Part shown: piece after piece, positions 28,386 to 36,704 of the stretch | Layout: every line of letters starts with the position of its first letter | Position numbering within the stretch: position 1 is the stretch's first letter | DNA from: Defluviitaleaceae bacterium | GTDB lineage: Bacteria > Bacillota > Clostridia > Lachnospirales > WQUN01 | NCBI GenBank assembly: GCA_009779755.1 | Contig: WRDO01000016.1 | Coordinates: 1 to 64,000 of the forward strand | Direction: 5' to 3' | Length of the DNA stretch: 64,000 nt | The notes under the pieces: model-generated | Database searches by the model: none | What the model saw: the letters and a program-made list of their open reading frames with translations, nothing else | Told to the model about the DNA's origin: nothing | Position numbers and translations under genes: made by a program

Positions 28386-29423
28386 CTAGTTACCTACCAT
28401 TTTTTTCGTTAGGTGTACATCTTTTGGTATATCAACAAGCGCAGGTTTCCCAAGTAAGTTGAAGTACTCATCAGCCAAAAGTCCACCGGTTCCCGGACGT
28501 TTGGCCCAAATATTATTTTTTGAAAATAACTCACCCTTTTTAATTGGATTTATAGATACTAAAGTCGCAAAGGCAAAATTTATTGTAATTTGTTCTTCCG
28601 GAACGGCTTGTTTTTTTCCTCCTCGCATTTTAAATACCTCAAGGGACGCACGAATCAATTCAGCACAAGCAATTTCGTCCATCGAACATGATATATCCGG
28701 ACCCTCCCTTTCCATTGTATCTGTAAAGTGTCTTTCGATTATGGATGCACCTAATGCAATTGCCGCAATCGATGAATTATTATTTAACGTATGGTCAGAC
28801 AACCCGAATGGAATATTTGGAAATGCTCTATGCATTTCCATCATTGCTCCCAAACGAACCAAATGTACAGGCGTTGGGTAAAGATTCGTCGTATGAAGCA
28901 AGGCAAAAGGAGTTCCTTTACTTTTGACAATATCTACCGTTTTATTTATAGCTGCTATATCATTCATACCAGTTGAAATTATCATCGGTTTTCCAAAGTT
29001 GGCAATATGGTCAATTAGCGGATAATGATTAAGCTCCCCGGAACCGATTTTATATGCTGAAACACCAAACCCATGTAAGCGGTCAGCTGCCGCTCGAGAA
29101 AAAGGTGTTGAAAGAAATATCATCCCTTTAGATTCAACATATTTCATAAGATTATATTCATCTTCTTCGTTTAAAGCGCATGATTTCATGATTTCATATA
29201 TAGACACGTTAGCGTTACCCGGGATTACTTTTTTTGCTTCTTGGGACATTTCGTCATCTACAACATGGGTTTGGTGTTTAATAATTTCTACCCCGGCACG
29301 GCAAGCAGCATCTACCATTTCTTTAGCAACATCTAGGCTCCCATTGTGATTAATACCAATTTCAGCAATAATCAAAGGTGGATTGTTTTCTCCGATTTTT
29401 CTTCCGGCGATTTCGATAGTCAT
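28386..29423 (-). CDS. neuB: N-acetylneuraminate synthase
   Basis: A 345-residue synthase condensing ManNAc with phosphoenolpyruvate. The TIM barrel begins with IIAEIGINHNGSLDVAKEM, with KHQTHVVDDEM, KIGSGELNHYPLI and LSDHTLNN; the metal-binding His is in IERHFT. The C-terminal antifreeze-like SAF domain (WAKRPGTGGL onward) shapes the active site. KHQTHVVDDEM is of the E. coli NeuB type rather than the legionaminic or pseudaminic type. GAGAGGG precedes the ATG. Its stop lies next to the neuC start. Confidence 0.92.
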   Translation of the reverse strand: MTIEIAGRKIGENNPPLIIAEIGINHNGSLDVAKEMVDAACRAGVEIIKHQTHVVDDEMSQEAKKVIPGNANVSIYEIMKSCALNEEDEYNLMKYVESKGMIFLSTPFSRAAADRLHGFGVSAYKIGSGELNHYPLIDHIANFGKPMIISTGMNDIAAINKTVDIVKSKGTPFALLHTTNLYPTPVHLVRLGAMMEMHRAFPNIPFGLSDHTLNNNSSIAAIALGASIIERHFTDTMEREGPDISCSMDEIACAELIRASLEVFKMRGGKKQAVPEEQITINFAFATLVSINPIKKGELFSKNNIWAKRPGTGGLLADEYFNLLGKPALVDIPKDVHLTKKMVGN

Positions 29424-29457
29424 TACATTTCCCTCTCTTTCATTTTTGTTCAGAGTA

Positions 29458-31128
29458 TTATGCTTTAGAAATTAAATAGTTTTTTATTATAATCAACATA
29501 AAGAATAATCTATATTTTTCAATTTCTTCTTTTGTTTTATAAGGTTTTGTTCTTATTTTTATTCCAACAAAACTTAATATCTTATTGAACCAAAAATTAA
29601 TTATATTATTTTCTTCTGCTGTTTTTTCTGAACAAAAAACATACACAAATTCATCATCTGTCTTACAAAGAATTTTTTCTTTTATTTTTTTCTTTTCTAT
29701 TTTAATTGGATACATGTATTTGCCTATAATTTCTATAAAATTCATATTATTTTTTAACTCTTCATCAGAATCTATTAAAACTATTACACCTTCGTTTAAT
29801 ATATATTTTTCCATTAAAAGCAAGTCATGTATATCTTGTGGTCTTCTAATTACAGTAATTTTACTTTTTGTAATATCAAAAAGTGTGGTATCATTTGCTT
29901 TTATATATAATTTTTTTTCATTAGTATTTTGTATAACATTTTCTATAAATTTATCAATTATATTACCCCAATGATTTGAATCACCAGCTCCGTCAAATCC
30001 TTTATACATAATTATCTCTTCATAAAATTGGTTGTTAACAAGTAATAATGCCGCATACAAACGATGAAAATAATAAAATGAGTAGTATGCATTTCCTCCA
30101 GTCGAAAGATTATTTTTAACCGGTTTTCCGAATGTAGTTATGCTTGTAGTAGCTGTTGAAAAAATTGTTTCAATTTCAAGATTATCAATCCACTTCATAA
30201 ATTCTGACGGTAAACCATAAGGAATAATTTCAACAGAATTAAAAATCTCTAATAATTCATTTTGTAATATTGACATACCGGGATGTGATTTTAATATTAA
30301 TGTATTTTTTTGCTCTCTCGATAAAAAATAATCGATAACAATTTGATGGAAATAATTGTATGGATCTTTCCATGATGAATCATTATTCATTGAATATTTT
30401 AAAATTTTAGGATTTGCAGAAGCAGCAACATTAAGCGCCGAACCACCGTGCATTAAATAAAGGGTATTGATTTTAATATGTTTATTCATATCATATTTAA
30501 ATATATTTAATATTTTTTGTTGCCAATTTTTTTCTACTTTTATAATAGAATCATAAAAATTGTTTATTTCAAAATGTTTAATATTTTTAAAGGGATTAAT
30601 TGATTCAGGATGTAAAATAGGTGTTACATGTTTATTAAAGCCACCCCATCCGCCATGTTTTTTTAATGTATCTTGATGAATAGGGGAATGCGAGTAAAGG
30701 TTATTATACGCAGATTCAATTGATCTTCTTCCGGCAAAAGTGTTAGCAATATCTTCGCAGTGATAATAATAAATTCCTTTCATGATTAAATATAAACCTA
30801 CAGGATTTATGTGATCTGTAAAAACATATATTTTTGAAAAATGATTAAGATCATAACCCGATATCTTAAAGGACATATCAAGTTCATTAATGTTTTTTGT
30901 TTCTTCTTCTTCAATTGTTTTTGCATTTTTTCCATAAGATCCATCAAAAACTATAATATCATCGAATACACCCTCAATTTTAAAGTCGTATAAATTTTTA
31001 AATTTACCACCAAAATGTGCATGTGAATTACTAACCAATAAAACAGCTTTTTCGTTTTTATGACGAACCAGTCTATCACTGATTATTAGAGGTAAATGCA
31101 TACCATGATAAAATGAATAAAGAATCAT
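29458..31128 (-). CDS. Probable sialyltransferase-like glycosyltransferase
   Basis: A 556-residue, AT-rich, Lys/Asn/Ile-rich protein that I do not recognise with certainty. Features resemble GT-B bacterial sialyl- and polysialyltransferases: an acidic motif HCEDI (123-127) in the place of their D/E-D/E-G, LILKSHPGMS (277-286) as the CMP-binding HP motif, and FSTATTS (323-329) as the S/T motif that follows. No membrane helix or signal peptide is obvious, so it would act at the inner face of the membrane. Position right upstream of neuB and downstream of a polymer transferase supports use of CMP-sialic acid. AGGAG lies 7 bases before the ATG. Confidence 0.5.
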   Translation of the reverse strand: MILYSFYHGMHLPLIISDRLVRHKNEKAVLLVSNSHAHFGGKFKNLYDFKIEGVFDDIIVFDGSYGKNAKTIEEEETKNINELDMSFKISGYDLNHFSKIYVFTDHINPVGLYLIMKGIYYYHCEDIANTFAGRRSIESAYNNLYSHSPIHQDTLKKHGGWGGFNKHVTPILHPESINPFKNIKHFEINNFYDSIIKVEKNWQQKILNIFKYDMNKHIKINTLYLMHGGSALNVAASANPKILKYSMNNDSSWKDPYNYFHQIVIDYFLSREQKNTLILKSHPGMSILQNELLEIFNSVEIIPYGLPSEFMKWIDNLEIETIFSTATTSITTFGKPVKNNLSTGGNAYYSFYYFHRLYAALLLVNNQFYEEIIMYKGFDGAGDSNHWGNIIDKFIENVIQNTNEKKLYIKANDTTLFDITKSKITVIRRPQDIHDLLLMEKYILNEGVIVLIDSDEELKNNMNFIEIIGKYMYPIKIEKKKIKEKILCKTDDEFVYVFCSEKTAEENNIINFWFNKILSFVGIKIRTKPYKTKEEIEKYRLFFMLIIIKNYLISKA

Positions 31129-31175
31129 AAAATTTCTCCTGATATTAAATATGTTATTTATTTTAAACCATTAAA

Positions 31176-31892
31176 TTATTTTATTTTTTTAGCAGCAAAC
31201 AATAAATGCCCGGCAAATATACAACAAATATAATTTATATATTTTTCGCTTATACCATTTTTTAAACTTTCTTCAATGATTTTTTTAATGAAATTTGATT
31301 TTTCATATGAGAATTCAATTCTTTTTTTTAAATATATATGTTGATGCCAACTAATTAAATTATCACAAGTTATTCCTGACTTTAATTGAATTAATTCAAG
31401 TCCCGATTTTTCAAAAATAAGTTTTAAGCCAAAAGGTGTAAAATTAAAACAACTATTTGTATGTTGTGGTTCCAATCCCGAACATGTACCAACAAACATT
31501 CCATCATCAGTTAATGATCTTGAAACCGAACATAACAATTCATAAGGTTGCCTCACATGTTCCAATACTTGCTTTGTTATAATCATATTTTGGCTGTTTT
31601 GTTTACATGGAATTTCTATACCATTAAAAACGCTAAACCATGATTGATCTTTTATATTTTCATCAGAATATATATCAATTCCTTTATAATTAACACCAGA
31701 TGTATGTTTTTTAATAAACTCACGAAAATGACCTGTACCACACCCTAAATCTAAAACGTTTTGTACCTTACTATTTCTTATCCAATCTAATATATGATTT
31801 GAAGCATTTCCAAAACCATTTTCTATTTTATCAGCTAAACATGGATATAAATATTTATATTCATCGTAATATTTGTTATCATCTATAATCAT
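31176..31892 (-). CDS. SAM-dependent class I methyltransferase
   Basis: 238 residues with the Rossmann motif VLDLGCGTGHFREFI and the downstream strands MIITKQVLEHVRQPYELL and DDGMFVGTC. It probably methylates a sugar or lipid intermediate of the surface glycan, to judge from its place between the two glycosyltransferase genes. GAAAGGAT precedes the ATG. The substrate cannot be read from sequence. Confidence 0.82.
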   Translation of the reverse strand: MIIDDNKYYDEYKYLYPCLADKIENGFGNASNHILDWIRNSKVQNVLDLGCGTGHFREFIKKHTSGVNYKGIDIYSDENIKDQSWFSVFNGIEIPCKQNSQNMIITKQVLEHVRQPYELLCSVSRSLTDDGMFVGTCSGLEPQHTNSCFNFTPFGLKLIFEKSGLELIQLKSGITCDNLISWHQHIYLKKRIEFSYEKSNFIKKIIEESLKNGISEKYINYICCIFAGHLLFAAKKIK

Positions 31893-31942
31893 ACTATTAT
31901 CCTTTCATATATTCATTAATAAAAAAATATTATTATAATTTA

Positions 31943-34900
31943 TTATAGTGATTTAATTGCTTCATAAACTCTTTCGCAATTATTTTTATCAGTATAGGTA
32001 AAGAAATCATCTACTCTTTTTTTATATTTTTTTGACATTATGCATCCATTTTTAATATATTTAATTAATAATTTAATAACATCCTCATGATTGTTTACAA
32101 CCTCACCAAACCCCATACTTTCATAATTCCAATAAGATGGAGGAAAATGATATTCATCAAATTGATAATGAATGATTGGTTTTTTTAAATAAGCAAAATC
32201 ATTAACTGCAGATGAATAATCCGTTATTAATAATGAACCTATTTCATATAATTTATTATATGATGTTTCATTTCCTGCTATAGTTACATATTTTAAGTGT
32301 TTAAAATCTTCGTTTTGACACATAAAGCGTGGATGAAGTCTTAGAATAATTTCGTAACCCTTAGTTTTACAAATATTAATAATTCTTTCATCACTCATTA
32401 AATTGCAAAGAATTTTATAATGCTGTGAATGTTTAAAATCGGGGTTGTAAAGATTAACACCTTTTGAGAGTGACGCCCGCCATGAAAACATTATGATAAT
32501 CTTTTTTTGTGGATTGCTTGTAAGAAAATCATAACGAGGAAGGCCGGTTAGTTTAACAACACTATCATCGTATGAATAATCATGTTGTAATATAGAGTTA
32601 TACTCTTGTTTTGTTGATACAACAAACATTTTATAATTAAATTTTAATTTATTTAATGCTTCAGAAATATCTTCTGTAATGATTCCGTGTTGTAAAAATA
32701 TATATTTTCGTTTAAGTAACCCGACAAACATTTTTGTTGATTTTTTCGGAAATGGAAAATAAACTTCTTGAACAGAATGAGATGAAATATATTTTTCTGC
32801 AAATAATGTATATACTTGTTGTTCAACAGAACCATATTTTAATATTTTACCATATTTTTGCAATCGTACATAATCGGGTGAATCTTCGGTAACAACAAAA
32901 TATTTTTCAATTCCATCTTCTACATTAACGAGATATTGAAACAATTTTTCAGCATTATCGTCGGCACGATCATGATGATCAATAAAAATCCATATTCTTC
33001 GCTTTGACATTATTGGAAATAATTTTACAAAATGGGTAATAACATTTCGTGAGTTTTCATAAATTTCATTTTCATAATAAGCATATATATAATTTTCAAT
33101 GAATTTATTTAAACTTATATGAGTTAAGTTCGTTACTTGAAGCGTATTAATATTATTTAACGATATTATTTTTGATGTTCCTAATTGAAAACTTTGGTGC
33201 CTTTGTTCGATTCCGCACGTATATGAAAAACAAAGAACCACAGGAGCGATTATTCCACTAATATGTCTTAAATAAAATTTAATATTACCATCATTTTTTT
33301 CGCGCCAATTAATAACACAATTAAAACATAAGGATTTGCGAACTTCCCTACCAAAGAAAAAATTATTTTTATGTATATTGTTAAAAGTTGCAACTGGATA
33401 TTTTACATCATCCGAAATAATCATTAGATCAATATCATTTATTTGAGCTGCCATATAAACACCGGTAATTGTAATAATACCGTTAAATTCTTCAATATGG
33501 GAAATCCAAACGTTTTGATTAATGTTTCCTAAACGAATATCTGACAATTGATAATATAATTCATTTTTATCATAATTAATTGTTATATTTTCTTTATATT
33601 TAATACTTAAAAGATATAGTTTAATATACTCCTTCATATTTTTTGCTTCCAAAATCACAATGTCATCAATATAGTTTATTACCTCATGAATTGTATCAAA
33701 AAAAATATTCACAATAGTATCATTTACTTCAATGGGAAGATTTTTTACATCAAACGATAATATTTGAGTAATAATTAAAAATTGTGAATACTTATTTAAT
33801 TTATTATTCTTATTTACACATTTGCTGATTTGTTTAACATATTCAATACAACTTAAATACCATTTTATACTTTTTCTCGATATTTGAACAGCAGAATCAT
33901 CTTCAAAACGTTTTCTATAGTTTAAAAATGTATCAATACAAATACCGTATTTCATTTTTTTTAATATAATATTGTGTATTACTTGGGCATCTTCCGAATA
34001 ATCAAGATTTGTTAAAAATCTTACGTTTGCAAATGCTTCACTTTTACAAAAAACACTGCATATATTTAATTGAATGTCTTTCCAATCAGTATCTATACAC
34101 ACCACTCTGTTAGCAAAAAATTTATAATTAAGAGGATGAACTTGTCCTTCTTTAATATTCCCAAACAATTTCAATGGAACAGATAATAAGTCAATTTCGT
34201 TATAATGTTCATTAAGAAAATTAATAGCAACTTCGTAAAAATTGTGTTCGTAAATATCATCTCCATCAAGGAATGAAATATATTGACCTTTTACAATATC
34301 CAACCCTGCATTCCGTGCTGTACTAACCCCTTGATTTTTTTGTTCAATGTAAACGACGTTATTTGGGTGCTTCATTAAATATTCATGGCATATGTTGCCG
34401 CTGTTGTCCCAACTACCGTCATTGACAAGGATAAGTTGCACATTTTCTTCAAAGCCGATATTTTGCGCAATCACGCTATCGATTGCTTCATGAAGGTAGG
34501 CTTCCACATTATATATGGGGATGATACAAGATACGAGGAAATCACCTTTAACCGCGCCGGATATTTTTATATTTTTTTGTAAGACGGGTAATACGGGTAA
34601 TACATTTTTATATAAGGCGATACGATTTATACGCCCATACATACCTTTACTCTTAGAAACGCAGGTAATAACATTTATAAACATCCCGCTACCGAGGACA
34701 GGATCTAACACCACCCCCCGTACATCATCCATCAATACCGCCGCACCGTTTACGAATGACGGGAAGTCGTCGCTACTTTTATCAAACACAAACAACCCGC
34801 CCGGCGGTAGGTTTCGGAATTCATTGGGGAGCGGGTCATCAGCATTGTCAAGGACAGGTACATAAACAACACCGCACTTATCACCCATGCATTGGAAAAA

Positions 34901-35203
34901 CGATTCTATGTAGTTTGTGTACAGTTCATGGCATGTATCGTAAGGAGAGAGGAAAAACACGACATCTTCCGTGCTTCCCATAAGGTGTTCGGCCAGCTTT
35001 TCAGAATCGGTGAACAGTACGTGTTCTTCTTTTAATGCATTGGATACGATTACAGGCAACTCATAACGTTCGGGCAATTTTCCTTCGTATAAAACCACCC
35101 GACGTACATTCTGATGTACATTCGCGTGTTTCGGGACGGTTAAAGCCGCTTCCAATGACCCGTAATCATCACCGCAAAGCACCACATTGATATAACTATA
35201 CAT
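31943..35203 (-). CDS. Bifunctional GT2 glycosyltransferase / CDP-glycerol glycerophosphotransferase-like protein
   Basis: 1086 residues from the ATG at 35203, chosen because GGAGG (35209-35213 on the other strand) stands 5 bases ahead; a longer frame to 35242 lacks this. Residues about 224-400 are a GT-A domain (VSCIIPIYNVEAYL, VNDGS, FLDGDDIYE). Residues about 725-1085 are a TagF-like domain (IFLQHGI, GLPRYDFL, LRLHPRF, LLITDYSSAVNDFAYLKKP, HFPPSYWNYE) that adds polyol-phosphate units. Together they would build a teichoic-acid-like or phospho-polymer. The first 270 codons have the base composition of the chromosome; the rest is very AT-rich, so the gene is a mosaic. No membrane helices seen. 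Confidence 0.85.
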   Translation of the reverse strand: MYSYINVVLCGDDYGSLEAALTVPKHANVHQNVRRVVLYEGKLPERYELPVIVSNALKEEHVLFTDSEKLAEHLMGSTEDVVFFLSPYDTCHELYTNYIESFFQCMGDKCGVVYVPVLDNADDPLPNEFRNLPPGGLFVFDKSSDDFPSFVNGAAVLMDDVRGVVLDPVLGSGMFINVITCVSKSKGMYGRINRIALYKNVLPVLPVLQKNIKISGAVKGDFLVSCIIPIYNVEAYLHEAIDSVIAQNIGFEENVQLILVNDGSWDNSGNICHEYLMKHPNNVVYIEQKNQGVSTARNAGLDIVKGQYISFLDGDDIYEHNFYEVAINFLNEHYNEIDLLSVPLKLFGNIKEGQVHPLNYKFFANRVVCIDTDWKDIQLNICSVFCKSEAFANVRFLTNLDYSEDAQVIHNIILKKMKYGICIDTFLNYRKRFEDDSAVQISRKSIKWYLSCIEYVKQISKCVNKNNKLNKYSQFLIITQILSFDVKNLPIEVNDTIVNIFFDTIHEVINYIDDIVILEAKNMKEYIKLYLLSIKYKENITINYDKNELYYQLSDIRLGNINQNVWISHIEEFNGIITITGVYMAAQINDIDLMIISDDVKYPVATFNNIHKNNFFFGREVRKSLCFNCVINWREKNDGNIKFYLRHISGIIAPVVLCFSYTCGIEQRHQSFQLGTSKIISLNNINTLQVTNLTHISLNKFIENYIYAYYENEIYENSRNVITHFVKLFPIMSKRRIWIFIDHHDRADDNAEKLFQYLVNVEDGIEKYFVVTEDSPDYVRLQKYGKILKYGSVEQQVYTLFAEKYISSHSVQEVYFPFPKKSTKMFVGLLKRKYIFLQHGIITEDISEALNKLKFNYKMFVVSTKQEYNSILQHDYSYDDSVVKLTGLPRYDFLTSNPQKKIIIMFSWRASLSKGVNLYNPDFKHSQHYKILCNLMSDERIINICKTKGYEIILRLHPRFMCQNEDFKHLKYVTIAGNETSYNKLYEIGSLLITDYSSAVNDFAYLKKPIIHYQFDEYHFPPSYWNYESMGFGEVVNNHEDVIKLLIKYIKNGCIMSKKYKKRVDDFFTYTDKNNCERVYEAIKSL

Positions 35204-35549
35204 TACTACCTCCGGCGGATGCGTGTTGCTGTTGCTCCGCATCCATCCTGCACCAGCGGAAAAGCGTCGGACGACTGATGTTCAAACGCTTCGCGGCTTC
35301 CGCGTGCGATATCTCACCGTTTTTCCAAAGCGCTACCACGGTATGGTAATCATCGGGCCGTATGATTGCCTTTCGGCCTACATGGATGCCCTTTTGTTTG
35401 GCTATGTGTAAGCCCTTCGCGGCGCGGCGGCGCCTTTCGTCCCGGTCATGCTCGATTACATAATCCAGAATCTGGACAACAACGTCGGCAATAAATCGTG
35501 CCAACGAGTCGCGGTCGGTTTTTATCGCTTCCACCAAGGTCTTGTCCAA
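35196..35549 (-). CDS. Serine recombinase C-terminal (DNA-binding) part
   Basis: 117 residues. The start corresponds to the long E-helix of resolvases/invertases (LARFIADVVVQILDYVIEHD, then RRRRAAKGLHIAKQKGIHVGRK) and the end to the resolvase helix-turn-helix (GEISHAEAAKRLNISRPTLF). The catalytic N-terminal domain with the nucleophilic Ser is absent and is not found in any frame upstream. Yet the TTG start has a good ribosome binding site (GGAGGG, 8 bases away), and the gene overlaps the next one by 8 bases. So it may work as a small DNA-binding regulator at the head of the glycan operon, or be a remnant. It lies 32 bases from the first of two inverted 24-bp sites. Confidence 0.8.
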   Translation of the reverse strand: MDKTLVEAIKTDRDSLARFIADVVVQILDYVIEHDRDERRRRAAKGLHIAKQKGIHVGRKAIIRPDDYHTVVALWKNGEISHAEAAKRLNISRPTLFRWCRMDAEQQQHASAGGSNV

Positions 35550-35580
35550 GTTATCTGCCCTCCGTATCGAACATGGGGTT

Positions 35581-35604
35581 TATAAAAATGTGTACATTTC
35601 TATA
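35581..35604. repeat. Inverted 24-bp site, left copy (candidate recombinase/operator site)
   Basis: The reverse complement of these 24 bases matches 35750-35773 at 20 of 24 positions. Each copy is itself a rough dyad (half-sites like TATAAAAA) with the shared core AAATGTACAC (reading the left copy in reverse). The central dinucleotide is the same in both copies (AC when oriented alike), as in serine-recombinase sites. Confidence 0.6.
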
Positions 35605-35706
35605 AAGGTCCTTTCGGATGCTTTATGCATAAAATCCGGTTAGGATTTTTATTATGGAAAAATATGACTATTACGGAAAACCAGTAAAACCGCGCAAAAT
35701 TGGTTA

Positions 35707-35735
35707 TTGCATTTTTTCAAAACTCGTGGCATACT
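35707..35735 (+). promoter_or_regulatory. Predicted promoter inside the inverted-site pair
   Basis: -35 TTGCAT (35707-35712), 17-base spacer, extended -10 TGG + CATACT (35730-35735). It points right, away from the glycan operon. If the segment between the two 24-bp sites were flipped, it would fall at about 35619-35647 on the minus strand and face the operon. Confidence 0.45.
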
Positions 35736-35749
35736 CCTTACGGACACGC

Positions 35750-35773
35750 TACAAAAATGTACACCTTTTTGTA
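35750..35773. repeat. Inverted 24-bp site, right copy
   Basis: Partner of 35581-35604 in opposite orientation, 145 bases between the inner edges. The half-sites TACAAAAA and TTTTTGTA are perfectly complementary across an 8-base centre (TGTACACC). In RNA it would also form the 5' hairpin of the candidate small RNA. Confidence 0.6.
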
Positions 35774-35888
35774 GTTTCCAACCTACCCCCATCCATTGCG
35801 AACAAATAAAATCCCCTGCAAATAAAGGCTTTTTTAAATCCCCCTTTATATAACTACACCCCCAATATCGTTTCATGACCCAACCGTC

Positions 35889-35916
35889 GTCCCCGTTTTT
35901 TGCGGGGGACTTTTTT
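35889..35916 (+). terminator. Strong Rho-independent terminator on the plus strand
   Basis: GTCCCCG (35889-35895) pairs with CGGGGGAC (35903-35910) and is followed by six T. There is no plus-strand gene for over 9 kb upstream, so it must end a short transcript that starts nearby. Confidence 0.8.
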
Positions 35917-35988
35917 ATAGTTCAACAATCCGACATTACTTGATAACACGCACGAAAATAACGCGCTGTATAAAACCCGACCTTAACC

Positions 35989-36330
35989 GTGTCAGGCCAT
36001 ATACGGCGCGTTGCCTTTGTTATTGTTGGTTATTTTGTCATAACCGGGTCCCGGGAACCCGATGTGTTGATCTTGCCTCATGAGGACTTGGTTGCCTTGC
36101 CGTTGGAAGGTGTCGCGACATGGGTGGCATACCCGGCTGAGCTCTTGGCCGGATACGCTTCTCCCTTCCACGGGTTTGGCGGTGGTGCGGGTGTTACAAG
36201 GTACAACATACATTTGAGGAATAGCCGGCGTGGTGCGGTGCGCCCGGTTTCGGTGCCCGAAGGTCCCTTCCCGGGATGGCAAAACCCGCCCTTGGCTCAT
36301 AGCTGCCCCGGTCGTTTGCTGCGTTGTGAG
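35989..36330. other. GC-rich structured non-coding stretch, unassigned
   Basis: I can support no gene here: open frames exist on both strands, but none has a ribosome binding site or familiar motifs. The sequence is rich in inverted repeats: TGTCGCGACA (36111-36120); CCGGC/GCCGG (36133-36137 and 36148-36152); an enclosing pair of 10-base arms at 36101-36110 and 36164-36173 with one bulge; and TTCGG-TGC-CCGAA further on. It could be a structured RNA or a degraded intron or mobile element. It contrasts with AT-rich DNA on both sides. Confidence 0.4.
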
Positions 36331-36340
36331 TGTACCATGG

Positions 36341-36376
36341 ATGTTCGGGCATATTAATATTGACATGTCCGAACAT
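36341..36376. promoter_or_regulatory. Operator-like dyad upstream of the zeta-toxin module
   Basis: ATGTTCGGGCAT (36341-36352) and ATGTCCGAACAT (36365-36376) are inverted repeats with one mismatch in 12, separated by 12 bases. The dyad lies 26 bases upstream of the promoter of the antitoxin gene, where an autoregulator would bind. Confidence 0.5.
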
Positions 36377-36401
36377 TTGTGCTGTGGAATATAACCGTAC
36401 C

Positions 36402-36431
36402 TTGTCGGTGTTTTGTCTCTCATGCTATTAT
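36402..36431 (+). promoter_or_regulatory. Predicted promoter of the zeta-toxin module
   Basis: -35 TTGTCG (36402-36407), 18-base spacer, extended -10 TGC + TATTAT (36426-36431), 46 bases before the antitoxin start. The same arrangement recurs at 37412-37441. Confidence 0.5.
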
Positions 36432-36476
36432 AAAGGAAAGATCAAGTTGAAAAATGGGGACGTTAAGGAGATAATT

Positions 36477-36704
36477 ATGGGTACTGTATTTTTAACCGCA
36501 GATGAAATTTATGCCATTGACGAACTTACTGAAGTTGATTTGCCCGACCATTTACTTTCGTTACCCGTTGATAAAAGAGAACTCGTATCACATATTTTTA
36601 CTAAAAATCGCTCTGTTCGGGCATGGAAGATTATCGCTGATGAACAAAGGGAAGGTGTAAAGCAATTAACGGAAAAATTAAGAAAAAGTGGAACAAGTAT
36701 ATAA
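36477..36704 (+). CDS. Putative antitoxin paired with zeta-type kinase
   Basis: A 75-residue acidic, helical protein without recognised family, starting MGTVFLTADEIYAIDELTEV and ending with a basic helix. The ATG at 36477 follows AAGGAG by 6 bases; an upstream in-frame start at 36330 has none. Its stop overlaps the start of the zeta-like gene by one base (TAATG), the standard antitoxin-first arrangement. The antitoxin role is inferred from position and size only. Confidence 0.6.
   Translation: MGTVFLTADEIYAIDELTEVDLPDHLLSLPVDKRELVSHIFTKNRSVRAWKIIADEQREGVKQLTEKLRKSGTSI

Larger units (their letters stand above)
35742..35916 (+). ncRNA. Candidate C-rich small RNA
   Basis: A roughly 175-nt transcript is predicted from the promoter at 35707-35735 to the terminator at 35889-35916. 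No coding frame with a ribosome binding site lies within. The 5' end folds into a hairpin (CTACAAAAA, 35749-35757, with TTTTTGTAG, 35766-35774). The middle is unstructured and holds four C-runs (35786-35790, 35813-35816, 35840-35844, 35859-35863). C-rich single-stranded seeds are typical of Gram-positive small RNAs that pair with Shine-Dalgarno sequences. No transcript is shown; this is inference from signals. Confidence 0.4.

Noticed and set aside
35652..35876. A 74-codon minus-strand frame
   Set aside because: No ribosome binding site and no family features; it runs through the candidate promoter, the 24-bp site and the C-rich stretch.
36235..36250. GTGCGCCCGG as a group II intron 5' end
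   Set aside because: No domain V-like hairpin or reverse transcriptase found; the short match alone is too weak.
35989..36423. Overlapping open frames of 122 and 143 codons on opposite strands
   Set aside because: No ribosome binding site, unusual composition, no motif; the frames are open mainly because the DNA is GC-rich.
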